From Rhodobacteraceae bacterium UBA2553 (GTDB lineage Bacteria; Pseudomonadota; Alphaproteobacteria; Rhodobacterales; Rhodobacteraceae), in assembly GCA_002340515.1 (NCBI GenBank), contig DDMF01000076.1:1-9190 (forward strand): a DNA stretch of 9,190 nucleotides, in the 5' to 3' direction. Shown here in pieces: positions 1-5,942 of the stretch (the stretch's first letter is position 1; each line of letters starts with the position of its first letter). Made by a program: the position numbers and the translations under genes. The notes below the pieces were generated by a model. The model did not search any database. It was not told the DNA's origin and worked only from the letters and a program-made list of their open reading frames with translations.

Positions 1-43
1 GGGCCATCAAGGTAAGCTAGCAATCGTCTGAAAATCATGGCAG

Positions 44-952
44 ATGGGGACCATGCAAGCCTGGATCCCCATCACCATCGCCGCCGCCTTCAGCCAGAAC
101 CTGCGGTTTATGCTGCAAAAGCGGCTGAAAGACACAAAACTGTCGACGGCGGGGGCGACTTTCGCGCGGTTTGTCTATTCTGCGCCATTGGTTGCGGTGA
201 TTTTGGCGGTTTACTTGTCTGTGACGCAGCAGGCCGTGCCAACGCCCAATGCACGATTTTTCCTTTTTGCCTTTACCGGTGGTATAGCGCAAATCACTGC
301 CACGATGTGCGTTGTGGCCCTGTTTGCCGAGCGTAATTTCGCGGTGGGCATCACCTTTAAGAAGACCGAAGTGGTATTGACCGCGTTGGTGGGTTTGGTG
401 GTGCTTGGCGAGGGGCTGAGCCTTTGGGGCAGCCTTGCCATTGCGGTTGGATTTGCCGGGTTGATCCTGCTGTCTGACCCCCCCGAAGGCGGACAGGGTT
501 GGCGGCGTTTTCTAAACAAAGCCGCAGGGCTCGGATTGTTGTCTGGCATCCTCTTTGCCTGCTCTGCCATTGGATATCGCGGGGCGTCGCTGTCATTGGG
601 CATCGAGGGCATCGTGGCACGGGCCGGGTTCACCTTGGCCTGTGTGACCGGGTTTCAATCCGTGGTCATGGCGCTTTGGATGCGGATGCAGGAACCGGGT
701 GAAATCACACGGGTTCTGGCCGCTTGGCGGGTTGGCACTTTGGTTGGGGTCAGCTCAATGATCGGCAGCTTTTGCTGGTTCACCGCCTTCACCTTGCAAA
801 ATGCAGCACTGGTGAAAGCGTTGGGGCAGGTGGAACTGCTGTTTAGCTATCTCGCCACAATATTTGTGTTCCGCGAGGCGGTCACGAAACGAGAGTTGGG
901 CGGGACCGCGCTGATCCTATTGTCCGTATTGGTGTTGGTGTTGTTTTTGTAA
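44..952 (+). CDS. DMT-superfamily EamA-type membrane permease
   Basis: The 302-residue protein is almost wholly hydrophobic. It looks like two related halves of about five helices each, matching the usual ten-helix, roughly 300-residue drug/metabolite transporter (EamA) fold. Charged stretches fall in short loops, for example LQKRLKDTK near residues 25-33 and the DPPEGGQGW loop near 145-153, which probably joins the halves. The second half ends with an ALVKALGQVELLFSYL-type segment and a final helix rich in Leu/Val, both typical of EamA proteins. It should sit in the inner membrane and move a small metabolite in or out; the substrate cannot be inferred. The start is uncertain: ATG at 44 has no clear Shine-Dalgarno, and the in-frame ATG at 53 has a GGGGA only two bases away. 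Its stop lies 16 bp from the end of the convergent Nudix gene, so the two are separate transcription units. Confidence 0.85.
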   Translation: MGTMQAWIPITIAAAFSQNLRFMLQKRLKDTKLSTAGATFARFVYSAPLVAVILAVYLSVTQQAVPTPNARFFLFAFTGGIAQITATMCVVALFAERNFAVGITFKKTEVVLTALVGLVVLGEGLSLWGSLAIAVGFAGLILLSDPPEGGQGWRRFLNKAAGLGLLSGILFACSAIGYRGASLSLGIEGIVARAGFTLACVTGFQSVVMALWMRMQEPGEITRVLAAWRVGTLVGVSSMIGSFCWFTAFTLQNAALVKALGQVELLFSYLATIFVFREAVTKRELGGTALILLSVLVLVLFL

Positions 953-968
953 CGCAACCTTGTCCGGT

Positions 969-1664
969 TCATGCGCTCAGCGGGCTGACACCGCCCAACC
1001 GTTCAAACAGGCTTTCTTCTTCACCGTTGTTGAAAAAGGGCACGGAGGCAGGGGCATCAAGATTGGGCAAGTTGCCGACGATTTCTGCCAAAACCACTTC
1101 GGTGATAAACGGCAAATCAAAGCGGCGCACCTGATCAATGGGGATCCATTGCAGATGGCTCAGCTCGTCCGAGGCGCGTGAGAAATCATCGGGGTCGGTC
1201 TTAAGCTTACCTGCGTCGGCCACAAAGAACCGCGCATCAAACCGGCGCGGGCGTCCCTTTGGGGTGATGGCGCGAAAGGCAAAGGCCAGACCGTCAGCGG
1301 AAGGCACATAGCCCGCCTTGGCAAAGCTTTTCCAATCCTCAGGTACGTCACCAACCCAAGGGGTGGCTTCACCCAAAATCTGACCGGTTTCTTCCCAAAG
1401 CTCGCGAATGGCGGCAACCAACAACGCTTGGGCCAAGTCCGGATCTGCATCTTCCGCCAATCGGGTCAGGCAAGGTTCTGCCCCGCCTTGCGCCAAGGGA
1501 ACCTGACCATCTGCGGGATCAACCGCGCCGCCGGGAAACACAAATTTGTTGGGCATGAACGCCGCCTTGGCACCACGTTGCCCCATTAAAACCTGAGGGT
1601 TTGTTTGCGCATCGCGCATGAGGATCACGGTGGCCGCGTGGCGGATGATCTTGGACTTGTCCAT
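969..1664 (-). CDS. Nudix hydrolase with extended Nudix box
   Basis: Nudix enzymes hydrolyse nucleoside diphosphates linked to another group X. From the preferred start the protein has 231 residues. The Nudix helix is clear at residues 87-94 (RELWEETG, matching REUXEEXGU), with the metal-binding glutamates at 91-92. The leading glycines (FPGGAVDP, 43-50) are separated from that helix by about 40 residues instead of the usual dozen. Such a long insertion occurs in the NUDT19/RP2-like branch, which includes acyl-CoA diphosphatases; this makes a CoA-type substrate possible but unproven. I chose ATG at 1664 (MDKSKII) because AGAGGG lies four bases upstream on the minus strand. The longer reading frame from 1697 would place that Shine-Dalgarno inside the gene. 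The gene is divergent from the EF-hand gene and convergent with the permease, so it is probably monocistronic. No signal peptide is seen, so it should be cytoplasmic. Confidence 0.88.
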   Translation of the reverse strand: MDKSKIIRHAATVILMRDAQTNPQVLMGQRGAKAAFMPNKFVFPGGAVDPADGQVPLAQGGAEPCLTRLAEDADPDLAQALLVAAIRELWEETGQILGEATPWVGDVPEDWKSFAKAGYVPSADGLAFAFRAITPKGRPRRFDARFFVADAGKLKTDPDDFSRASDELSHLQWIPIDQVRRFDLPFITEVVLAEIVGNLPNLDAPASVPFFNNGEEESLFERLGGVSPLSA

Positions 1665-1668
1665 TCTG

Positions 1669-1674
1669 CCCTCT
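1669..1674 (-). promoter_or_regulatory. Shine-Dalgarno that sets the Nudix start
   Basis: Read on the minus strand this is AGAGGG, followed by CAGA and then ATG at 1664. It favours that start over the upstream in-frame ATGs at 1679, 1691 and 1697. Confidence 0.6.
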
Positions 1675-1825
1675 TTCATAGTTGCTTGCATACCCATGGT
1701 CAGTTTTCAAAAAGGGTCAAGCGTAACCCTGCGTACCGGCGCTGTTTTATGGGCAAAATACAGAAAATGAAAAAAAGGCGACGGAAACGTGTGGACCCCG
1801 CGTTGAATGGATATGACACCGGGCA

Positions 1826-1853
1826 GGAACGCTCCGGTCGGGACAGGCGAAAC
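1826..1853 (+). promoter_or_regulatory. Candidate ECF-type promoter (GGAAC-N17-CGA) before the EF-hand gene
   Basis: GGAAC at 1826-1830 resembles the -35 element recognised by many ECF sigma factors. After 17 bases comes CGAAAC (1848-1853), a possible -10 element of the CG-type. Transcription would begin near 1858-1860, just ahead of the GGAGAG ribosome site at 1861-1866, which gives a very short leader. The match is to a general ECF pattern and not to a known site for this sigma factor. Its appeal is that an ECF gene lies downstream, so the cluster could be autoregulated. Confidence 0.35.
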
Positions 1854-1860
1854 CTAATAT

Positions 1861-1866
1861 GGAGAG
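1861..1866 (+). promoter_or_regulatory. Shine-Dalgarno that sets the EF-hand protein start
   Basis: GGAGAG lies four bases before ATG at 1871. The in-frame ATG at 1859 would place this site inside the gene and would add MESS in front of a normal signal peptide, so 1871 is preferred. Confidence 0.65.
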
Positions 1867-1870
1867 CTCT

Positions 1871-2482
1871 ATGAAACGTGCAACAAAGATCGCAACAATT
1901 GCTTTGGTGGCTGGTGTGGCAGTCACCGCAAGCGGGCTGACGGCCTCTGCTTTTGGCGGCAAAGGTGGCCCAATGGGCGGCAAAGGCGGCCCGATGGGGG
2001 GGGGTATGCAGATGGAATTTGCTGATGTCGATATGGACAAGAGCGGGTTCATTACAACGGAAGACCTCATGGCACAGGCCGCCGCAAAATTTGCCGCAGC
2101 AGATGTCAATGGCGACGGTGCTTTAGATCTGGCTGAAATCAAAGCCCAAGCTGAAGCGCGTATGAAAGAGCGCATGGCGTCTGCCCCAGAGCGCAAAGCA
2201 GGCAAGCGTATGGGCAAAGGGCCGTCTGCTGAAAAACGCATGGGCTGGATGGCTGAACGGATCATCGAAAAGCGGGATGCGGATAACAGTGGAACTTTGT
2301 CTCTGGCCGAAATGACGCCAGATCAAAGCAAGCTTGACCGGATGATTGATCGCTTCGACACCGACGATGACAACGCCATTTCCGCCGCAGAATTTGACGC
2401 AGCCCAAAAGGAAATGTGGATGCGTCACGGTCAAGATCATGGCGGCAAACGCCACGGCAAAAGCGGCAAATACGGCGGATAA
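1871..2482 (+). CDS. Exported calcium-binding protein with four EF-hands
   Basis: The 203-residue protein starts with a signal peptide: basic MKRATK, a hydrophobic run, then TASA with likely cleavage near residue 27. A glycine-rich linker with two GGKGGPM copies follows. Four EF-hand loops are visible. Loop 1 (54-65) is D-D-S-G-I-D and somewhat divergent. Loop 2 (78-89) is canonical D-N-D-G-L-E. Loop 3 (136-147) is canonical D-D-S-G-L-E. Loop 4 (163-174) has Asn in place of the central Gly but keeps D-D-D-I-E. They form two pairs separated by a Lys/Met/Arg-rich linker (about 95-130). The tail is rich in His, Lys and Gly (HGQDHGGKRHGKSGK). It should bind calcium in the periplasm or outside the cell. 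The sigma factor gene begins 86 bp downstream on the same strand, so it may be a sensor, partner or target of that system; this is inference from position. A nine-base G run lies inside the linker. Confidence 0.88.
   Translation: MKRATKIATIALVAGVAVTASGLTASAFGGKGGPMGGKGGPMGGGMQMEFADVDMDKSGFITTEDLMAQAAAKFAAADVNGDGALDLAEIKAQAEARMKERMASAPERKAGKRMGKGPSAEKRMGWMAERIIEKRDADNSGTLSLAEMTPDQSKLDRMIDRFDTDDDNAISAAEFDAAQKEMWMRHGQDHGGKRHGKSGKYGG
1955..1996 (+). repeat. Two tandem 21-nt units coding GGKGGPM
   Basis: Units at 1955-1975 and 1976-1996 differ only at two third-codon positions (GGT/GGC and CCA/CCG). They encode two copies of GGKGGPM just after the signal peptide of the EF-hand protein, which indicates a recent internal duplication in a flexible linker. 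Confidence 0.85.
1996..2004 (+). repeat. Run of nine G within the EF-hand gene
   Basis: Nine consecutive G residues span the codons ATG GGG GGG GGT. The tract lies about 125 nt into the gene, before all four EF-hands, so a one-base slip would remove every calcium loop. Confidence 0.9.
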
Positions 2483-2557
2483 CCCGTCTTGGGTGTGTCC
2501 TGGTCGGGGCACAACACCACGAAGCCGTTGCTCCGATGCGGGGGGTGGGCTAGTCAC

Positions 2558-2562
2558 AGGGA
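2558..2562 (+). promoter_or_regulatory. Shine-Dalgarno that sets the sigma factor start
   Basis: AGGGA ends six bases before ATG at 2569 but directly abuts ATG at 2563. Spacing therefore favours the second ATG (MALDAY) as the real start. Confidence 0.55.
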
Positions 2563-2568
2563 ATGAAC

Positions 2569-3150
2569 ATGGCGCTGGACGCATATGCAGCCGCCACCGA
2601 TGAGGCGCTTTTGACCCTATACGGGAATGGCGATCCATCAGCGGCGCAGATTCTGACCACGCGGCTTGCGCCTCGGGTGTTGGGCTATGCGTCGCGTCTT
2701 TTGGGGGGCGACCGGGCCGAGGCTGAGGATGTGACCCAAGAGGCGATGTTGCGGTTATGGAAGCAGGCGCCAGAATGGCGCAGGGGCGAGGCCAAGATCT
2801 CGACTTGGCTTTATACGGTGACGACGAACCTGTGCACGGACCGGCTGCGCAAGCGACGTTCGGTCGACATCGACGCCATCGAAGAGCCCGCGGATGGCAA
2901 ACCAAGTGCGGTGGATGGCCTGATCCAGGCCGACCGGGCCACCGCCCTTCAGGATGCGCTGAACACCCTTCCAGAACGGCAACGTGTGGCCGTGGCCCTG
3001 CGCCATCTTGAAGGGGCAACAAACCCGGAAATTGCGGATATATTAGAGATCAGCGTTGAGGCGGTTGAAAGCCTAACCGCCCGAGGCAAAAAAGCACTGG
3101 CCATGGCACTCGCCGGGCGACGTAAGGAGTTGGGATATGGCGAAGACTGA
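2569..3150 (+). CDS. ECF-family RNA polymerase sigma factor
   Basis: This 193-residue protein has the two-domain layout of extracytoplasmic function sigma factors. Region 2 spans about 25-95: AEDVTQEAMLRLWKQ near 52-66 is the region 2.2 core-binding helix, and ISTWLYTVTTNLCTDRLRK (78-96) covers the 2.3/2.4 part that melts and reads the -10 element. A short acidic linker follows. Region 4 spans about 125-180: LPERQRVAVALRHLEG, then a helix-turn-helix NPEIADILEISVEAVESLTAR that reads the -35 element. No C-terminal extension is present. The next gene overlaps by 14 nt and encodes a membrane protein, the usual arrangement for a sigma factor held inactive by a membrane anti-sigma factor. I see no convincing ECF promoter directly upstream, so it may be transcribed with the EF-hand gene. 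The regulon is unknown. Confidence 0.93.
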   Translation: MALDAYAAATDEALLTLYGNGDPSAAQILTTRLAPRVLGYASRLLGGDRAEAEDVTQEAMLRLWKQAPEWRRGEAKISTWLYTVTTNLCTDRLRKRRSVDIDAIEEPADGKPSAVDGLIQADRATALQDALNTLPERQRVAVALRHLEGATNPEIADILEISVEAVESLTARGKKALAMALAGRRKELGYGED

Positions 3151-3541
3151 AACAGATCTGTTAGATGACGCCCAGCTTGAGGCGTTTTTTGAAGCGGGGC
3201 GCGAGGAGGTGCCGGAGCTGTCCGACAGCTTTATGGCGGCGCTTTTGCAAGATGCGGCACAGGTTCAACCCCAAGCGCACGCCTTTGCACCCAAACGTGC
3301 CGCGCGCCCGTTCTGGAAAGAACTTGTGGCACAAATTGGCGGCTGGCCCGCTTTGGCCGGGATGGCTACCGCAACGGTGGCCGGCGTATGGATCGGCTTT
3401 GCCGCCCCTGATCAGCTTGAGACACTTTCGGGTGGGGTCTTGCTCGCGGGTGATTACGCCAGCGTGGACACGATTTATGACGTTCAAGATTTTGCGCCAA
3501 ACTACTTTGGAACAGACCTTTTGATCGAAGAGGAGGGCTAA
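3137..3541 (+). CDS. Single-pass membrane protein, probable anti-sigma factor
   Basis: I do not recognise a named family. The 134-residue protein has an acidic, helical N-terminus (LLDDAQLEAFFEAGREEVPELSDSF by residue 32), a basic stretch near 53-61, one membrane helix at about 68-90 (from GGWPALAGM to GFAA), and an acidic segment of about 44 residues that should be periplasmic. No HxxxCxxC zinc anti-sigma motif is present. It overlaps the sigma gene by 14 nt, with GGAG at 3126-3129 seven bases before the ATG, so production of the two proteins is coupled. A cytoplasmic N-terminus that binds the sigma factor plus a periplasmic tail that receives a signal fits a CnrY/anti-sigma role. That function is inferred from position and topology only. 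Confidence 0.7.
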   Translation: MAKTETDLLDDAQLEAFFEAGREEVPELSDSFMAALLQDAAQVQPQAHAFAPKRAARPFWKELVAQIGGWPALAGMATATVAGVWIGFAAPDQLETLSGGVLLAGDYASVDTIYDVQDFAPNYFGTDLLIEEEG

Positions 3542-3543
3542 AT

Positions 3544-4056
3544 ATGTCCGACACTCCAACCCCATCAATGCCGCCAGCGGTGAAACCTCGCCGAAAATGG
3601 GTGCGCGTGGTCTTTGCACTGTCATTGACCATGAACCTTGTGGTGATTGGACTAGTGGCGGGGGCCCATTTGGGTGACCGTCGCGATCATGGTTTTGACC
3701 CACGCGGGCCTGATCGTGGCACCATTCGCGATATGGGGTTTGGCCCCATCGCTTCGGCCTTGCCAATGAAAGACCGTCGCGCGATTGGCAAAGCTTTGCG
3801 CAATGAAAAAGGGTCATTCAAAGACAACCGAGCGGCGATGCGGCGTGATTTTGAGGCCATGTTGTTGGCGTTGCGCTCTGACCCTTTTGATCCTGCGGCT
3901 TTGAATGTTGCACTTGATGGTCAGCGCGATCGGATGATTGGCTTTGGCGATACCGCGCGTCGATTGATCCTTGAACGGATCACATTGATGAGCTTGGAGG
4001 ATCGGCGCGAGTTTGCGGATAAAATTGCGCGGAACATGCGTGGTGCGCGGCGATAA
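3544..4056 (+). CDS. Membrane-anchored CnrX/CpxP-like periplasmic sensor
   Basis: The 170-residue protein has a short Pro-rich cytoplasmic N-terminus, a basic stretch PRRKWVR, one transmembrane helix at about 20-42, and a periplasmic domain of amphipathic helices rich in Arg and Asp. The segment SLEDRREFADKI (150-161) resembles the LTxxQ-type motif of CpxP/ZraP/CnrX-like proteins (periplasmic heavy-metal sensor, Metal_resist family). FGPIASALP near 66-74 starts the first long helix. It begins 2 bp after the preceding stop, with GGAGGG at 3532-3537. Sigma factor, membrane anti-sigma factor and this protein together recall the cnrH-cnrY-cnrX nickel/cobalt system. However, the soluble domain has only His42 and His49, no Cys, and none of the His-rich clusters expected for metal sensing, so it may detect another envelope stress. 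Confidence 0.75.
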   Translation: MSDTPTPSMPPAVKPRRKWVRVVFALSLTMNLVVIGLVAGAHLGDRRDHGFDPRGPDRGTIRDMGFGPIASALPMKDRRAIGKALRNEKGSFKDNRAAMRRDFEAMLLALRSDPFDPAALNVALDGQRDRMIGFGDTARRLILERITLMSLEDRREFADKIARNMRGARR

Positions 4057-4077
4057 CTATTTGTTATAAAAGTAATA

Positions 4078-4097
4078 AGGGTGGAGCGGGGAACCCT
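4078..4097 (-). terminator. Possible terminator after the PleD-like gene
   Basis: On the minus strand AGGGT and ACCCT form a five-base-pair stem with a ten-base loop. It is followed by a T/A-rich run containing TTATTACTTTT. It lies 26 bp beyond the stop at 4124. The stem is short, so the call is weak. Confidence 0.35.
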
Positions 4098-4123
4098 CTC
4101 TGCCTTTATGCATAGGAAACGCT

Positions 4124-5512
4124 TTATGCGGCGCTTTGCACAAAGGTCACCAGGTTACGACCCTCGGCCTTGGAGGCGTAAAGCGCGCGATCAGCACTTT
4201 GTAGCAATGTCTGGATTTGGCCTGGCTCACAGCCCCCAGTGGGGGCCACGGCAACTCCAATGGACATGGTTACGGGGATTTGTGCCGAAACCGCCCCAGA
4301 ATAAATTGGTGTTTCCCCAACAACCCGGCGCAGCCGTTCGGCCATGATCAAGGCGGCGTCATGGTCGGTGTCTGGCATCGCAATCAGAAATTCTTCGCCG
4401 CCAAACCGGGCCAGAAGGTCCACATCGCGAATGCTGGCGCGCAGGCGTTTCGAGACATCGACCAACACCTCGTCGCCAGCAAAATGCCCATAGCGATCAT
4501 TGATCCCTTTGAACTTGTCCAAATCCAGCAACATAAGGGCAAATCCACGCCCGCTTTGGGTGGATTGTGCTTCGAGCCGATTGAGGTATGACCCCGCATA
4601 GCGACGATTGTTGAGGCCGGTCAACGGGTCGGTCATTGCCAGATTGAGCCGCTGATCCACTGTGCTGCGCACCTGATCTGATAGAAATTTACCTGGGATT
4701 AACCGATCCAATCGAACCGAAATTTCTTCGGCATCAAAATAGCCGGTCATCACTGCGTTGGCGCCAAGATCCAGGGCCATCGAGGCAGAGGGGCTGTTTT
4801 TCGTCTCATCAATGAAAATGATCACCGCGTATCTTGTGGACAGCCGAGAGCGCAATTCTGAGACCAAACGCAGCCCATCGCCCTGTTCAGATAGATTGGC
4901 CGAGATGATAAATACGTCGGGCACCACTCCGGTTTGTGACACGTCTTCAAGGGCTTGCGCCTTGGTCATTACGGTCACTTTCTGGGACATTTCCTGTGTG
5001 AGTGCCTTGCGCCACATCAGGCCAGTTTCCACGGCTGGGGCGACGAGGGCGATATTGGCTTGTCTTTGAAAGCTTGCAGGCGCTTCGCCAAATCCCATTT
5101 CCTCGGCCAAAACATGGCGGCGGGTGACTTCGTCGCGCGTCGCGTGGACGCGCATTAGGTTCCGCACCATGGCGAGCAGTGTGCTTTCATCCAGCGGTTT
5201 TGTTAAAAAATCATCGGCCCCGACGCGCAAGGCGGCTAAGCGATCGGCGCGATCTGCCACAGGCGAAATGATCACCACAGGGATGGCGGCCAGTTCGGGA
5301 ATGGCTTTAAGCCGATGACACGCCTCGACCCCGCCGCCACCTTGCAGCGTTTGCCCTAGTAAAATAAGGTCTGGTTGTAGGGATTGTGCGATGTCGACCA
5401 CATCAGAAACAGATACCGCTTGCGTCACGTCGTAACATGCGGAGGTGAGTTTCACCTTTAGCACGATGCGATTTGTCGCCACGTCATCCGCTATGAGAAT
5501 GCGTCCTGACAT
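4124..5512 (-). CDS. pleD: PleD-like REC-REC-GGDEF diguanylate cyclase with degenerate receiver
   Basis: GGDEF enzymes join two GTP into cyclic di-GMP. The 462-residue protein has the size and order of PleD: receiver 1 (about 3-120), receiver 2 (about 152-272) and a GGDEF domain (about 290-460). The cyclase half looks active: DPLTGLNNRR at 295-304, LDLDKFKGIND around 329-339, GGEEF at 371-375, and the product-inhibition site RxxD at Arg362-Asp365, five residues before it. Receiver 1 keeps the acidic pair Asp9/Asp10, Ser83 and Lys105, but the phosphoacceptor position is Gly53 (codon GGG at 5354-5356) and the following loop reads QTLQGGGG. Receiver 2 has Ser at the equivalent place (FIISANL), as expected for the adaptor receiver of PleD. 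The gene diverges from DUF3572 and has AGGA six bases before its ATG. No divK is adjacent. Activation is therefore unlikely to use the classical Asp phosphorylation. Confidence 0.92.
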   Translation of the reverse strand: MSGRILIADDVATNRIVLKVKLTSACYDVTQAVSVSDVVDIAQSLQPDLILLGQTLQGGGGVEACHRLKAIPELAAIPVVIISPVADRADRLAALRVGADDFLTKPLDESTLLAMVRNLMRVHATRDEVTRRHVLAEEMGFGEAPASFQRQANIALVAPAVETGLMWRKALTQEMSQKVTVMTKAQALEDVSQTGVVPDVFIISANLSEQGDGLRLVSELRSRLSTRYAVIIFIDETKNSPSASMALDLGANAVMTGYFDAEEISVRLDRLIPGKFLSDQVRSTVDQRLNLAMTDPLTGLNNRRYAGSYLNRLEAQSTQSGRGFALMLLDLDKFKGINDRYGHFAGDEVLVDVSKRLRASIRDVDLLARFGGEEFLIAMPDTDHDAALIMAERLRRVVGETPIYSGAVSAQIPVTMSIGVAVAPTGGCEPGQIQTLLQSADRALYASKAEGRNLVTFVQSAA

Positions 5513-5604
5513 ATTAGATCCTAGCCCACGTCTTATTAGATTTGCTCACTGACAGATTGGGTTCAATTGGTTAAGAAAACCTTTCCAAATGGGAGGAAAT
5601 GTAA

Positions 5605-5883
5605 ATGAACCGTGAAAAAGCGGAAGTGATTGGGTTAACGGCGCTTGGCTGGCTGGCCACAAATGAAGACTTGCTCCCGATCTTTATGGGGGCCACTGGG
5701 GCAAGTGTTGAGGATTTGAAACAGGGTGCAAATGCACCGGAGTTTTTAGGCGCTGTGCTGGATTTCCTGACGATGGATGACGCCTGGGTTATCGCCTTTT
5801 GCGACGCCAACACTCTTGGATTTGAGGTGCCATTGCAAGCGCGCCAGATGTTGCCGGGTGGCGGACAGATGAATTGGACTTGA
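5605..5883 (+). CDS. DUF3572 family small protein
   Basis: This 92-residue, mostly acidic and helical protein matches the DUF3572 pattern by eye: an N-terminal helix with EVIGLTALGWLA and a middle FLGAVLDFLTMDDAWVIAFCD. It has no signal peptide or membrane helix, so it should be cytoplasmic. DUF3572 proteins are found in alphaproteobacteria, often near divK/pleD; their function is not established. Here the gene is divergent from the PleD homologue across 92 bp. A strong GGAGG at 5592-5596 sits eight bases before the ATG. The HAD phosphatase follows after 59 bp on the same strand and is probably co-transcribed. Confidence 0.8.
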   Translation: MNREKAEVIGLTALGWLATNEDLLPIFMGATGASVEDLKQGANAPEFLGAVLDFLTMDDAWVIAFCDANTLGFEVPLQARQMLPGGGQMNWT

Positions 5884-5942
5884 CGTCGATGCATTGCCAG
5901 TGTGTTGATTTGCGAAGGAATTGTTTTCGGGAGGAGCGCTGA

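Noticed and set aside
478..484. Run of seven C within the permease gene
   Set aside because: It encodes a plain Asp-Pro-Pro loop, is shorter than tracts usually linked to slippage, and the frame is intact.
953..968. Terminator between the permease and Nudix genes
   Set aside because: Only 16 bp separate the stops. A CGCAACC...GGTT...GCG pairing is interrupted and has no T run.
1783..1806. GGAAAC followed by CGTTGA as an ECF promoter
   Set aside because: The spacing is only 12 bp, too short for the usual 16-17 bp between ECF elements.
2492..2518. Hairpin GGTGT...ACACC between the EF-hand and sigma genes
   Set aside because: The stem is interrupted by bulges and mismatches and there is no T tract, so it is not called a terminator. 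Transcription could continue into the sigma gene.
2123..3022. Long minus-strand open frame of 299 codons
   Set aside because: It lies antisense across the EF-hand and sigma factor genes, both of which have clear domain motifs. The translation is rich in Pro/Arg/His with no recognisable domain, as expected for a shadow of GC-rich coding DNA.
3161..3817. Minus-strand open frame of 218 codons
   Set aside because: It is antisense to the anti-sigma and CnrX-like genes, whose starts have good ribosome sites and tight spacing. The antisense product shows no domain or membrane pattern.
5571..5586. Possible CtrA site TTAA-N7-TTTCC before the DUF3572 gene
   Set aside because: Only the first half matches well; the second half differs at two key positions, which is weak in an AT-rich spacer.
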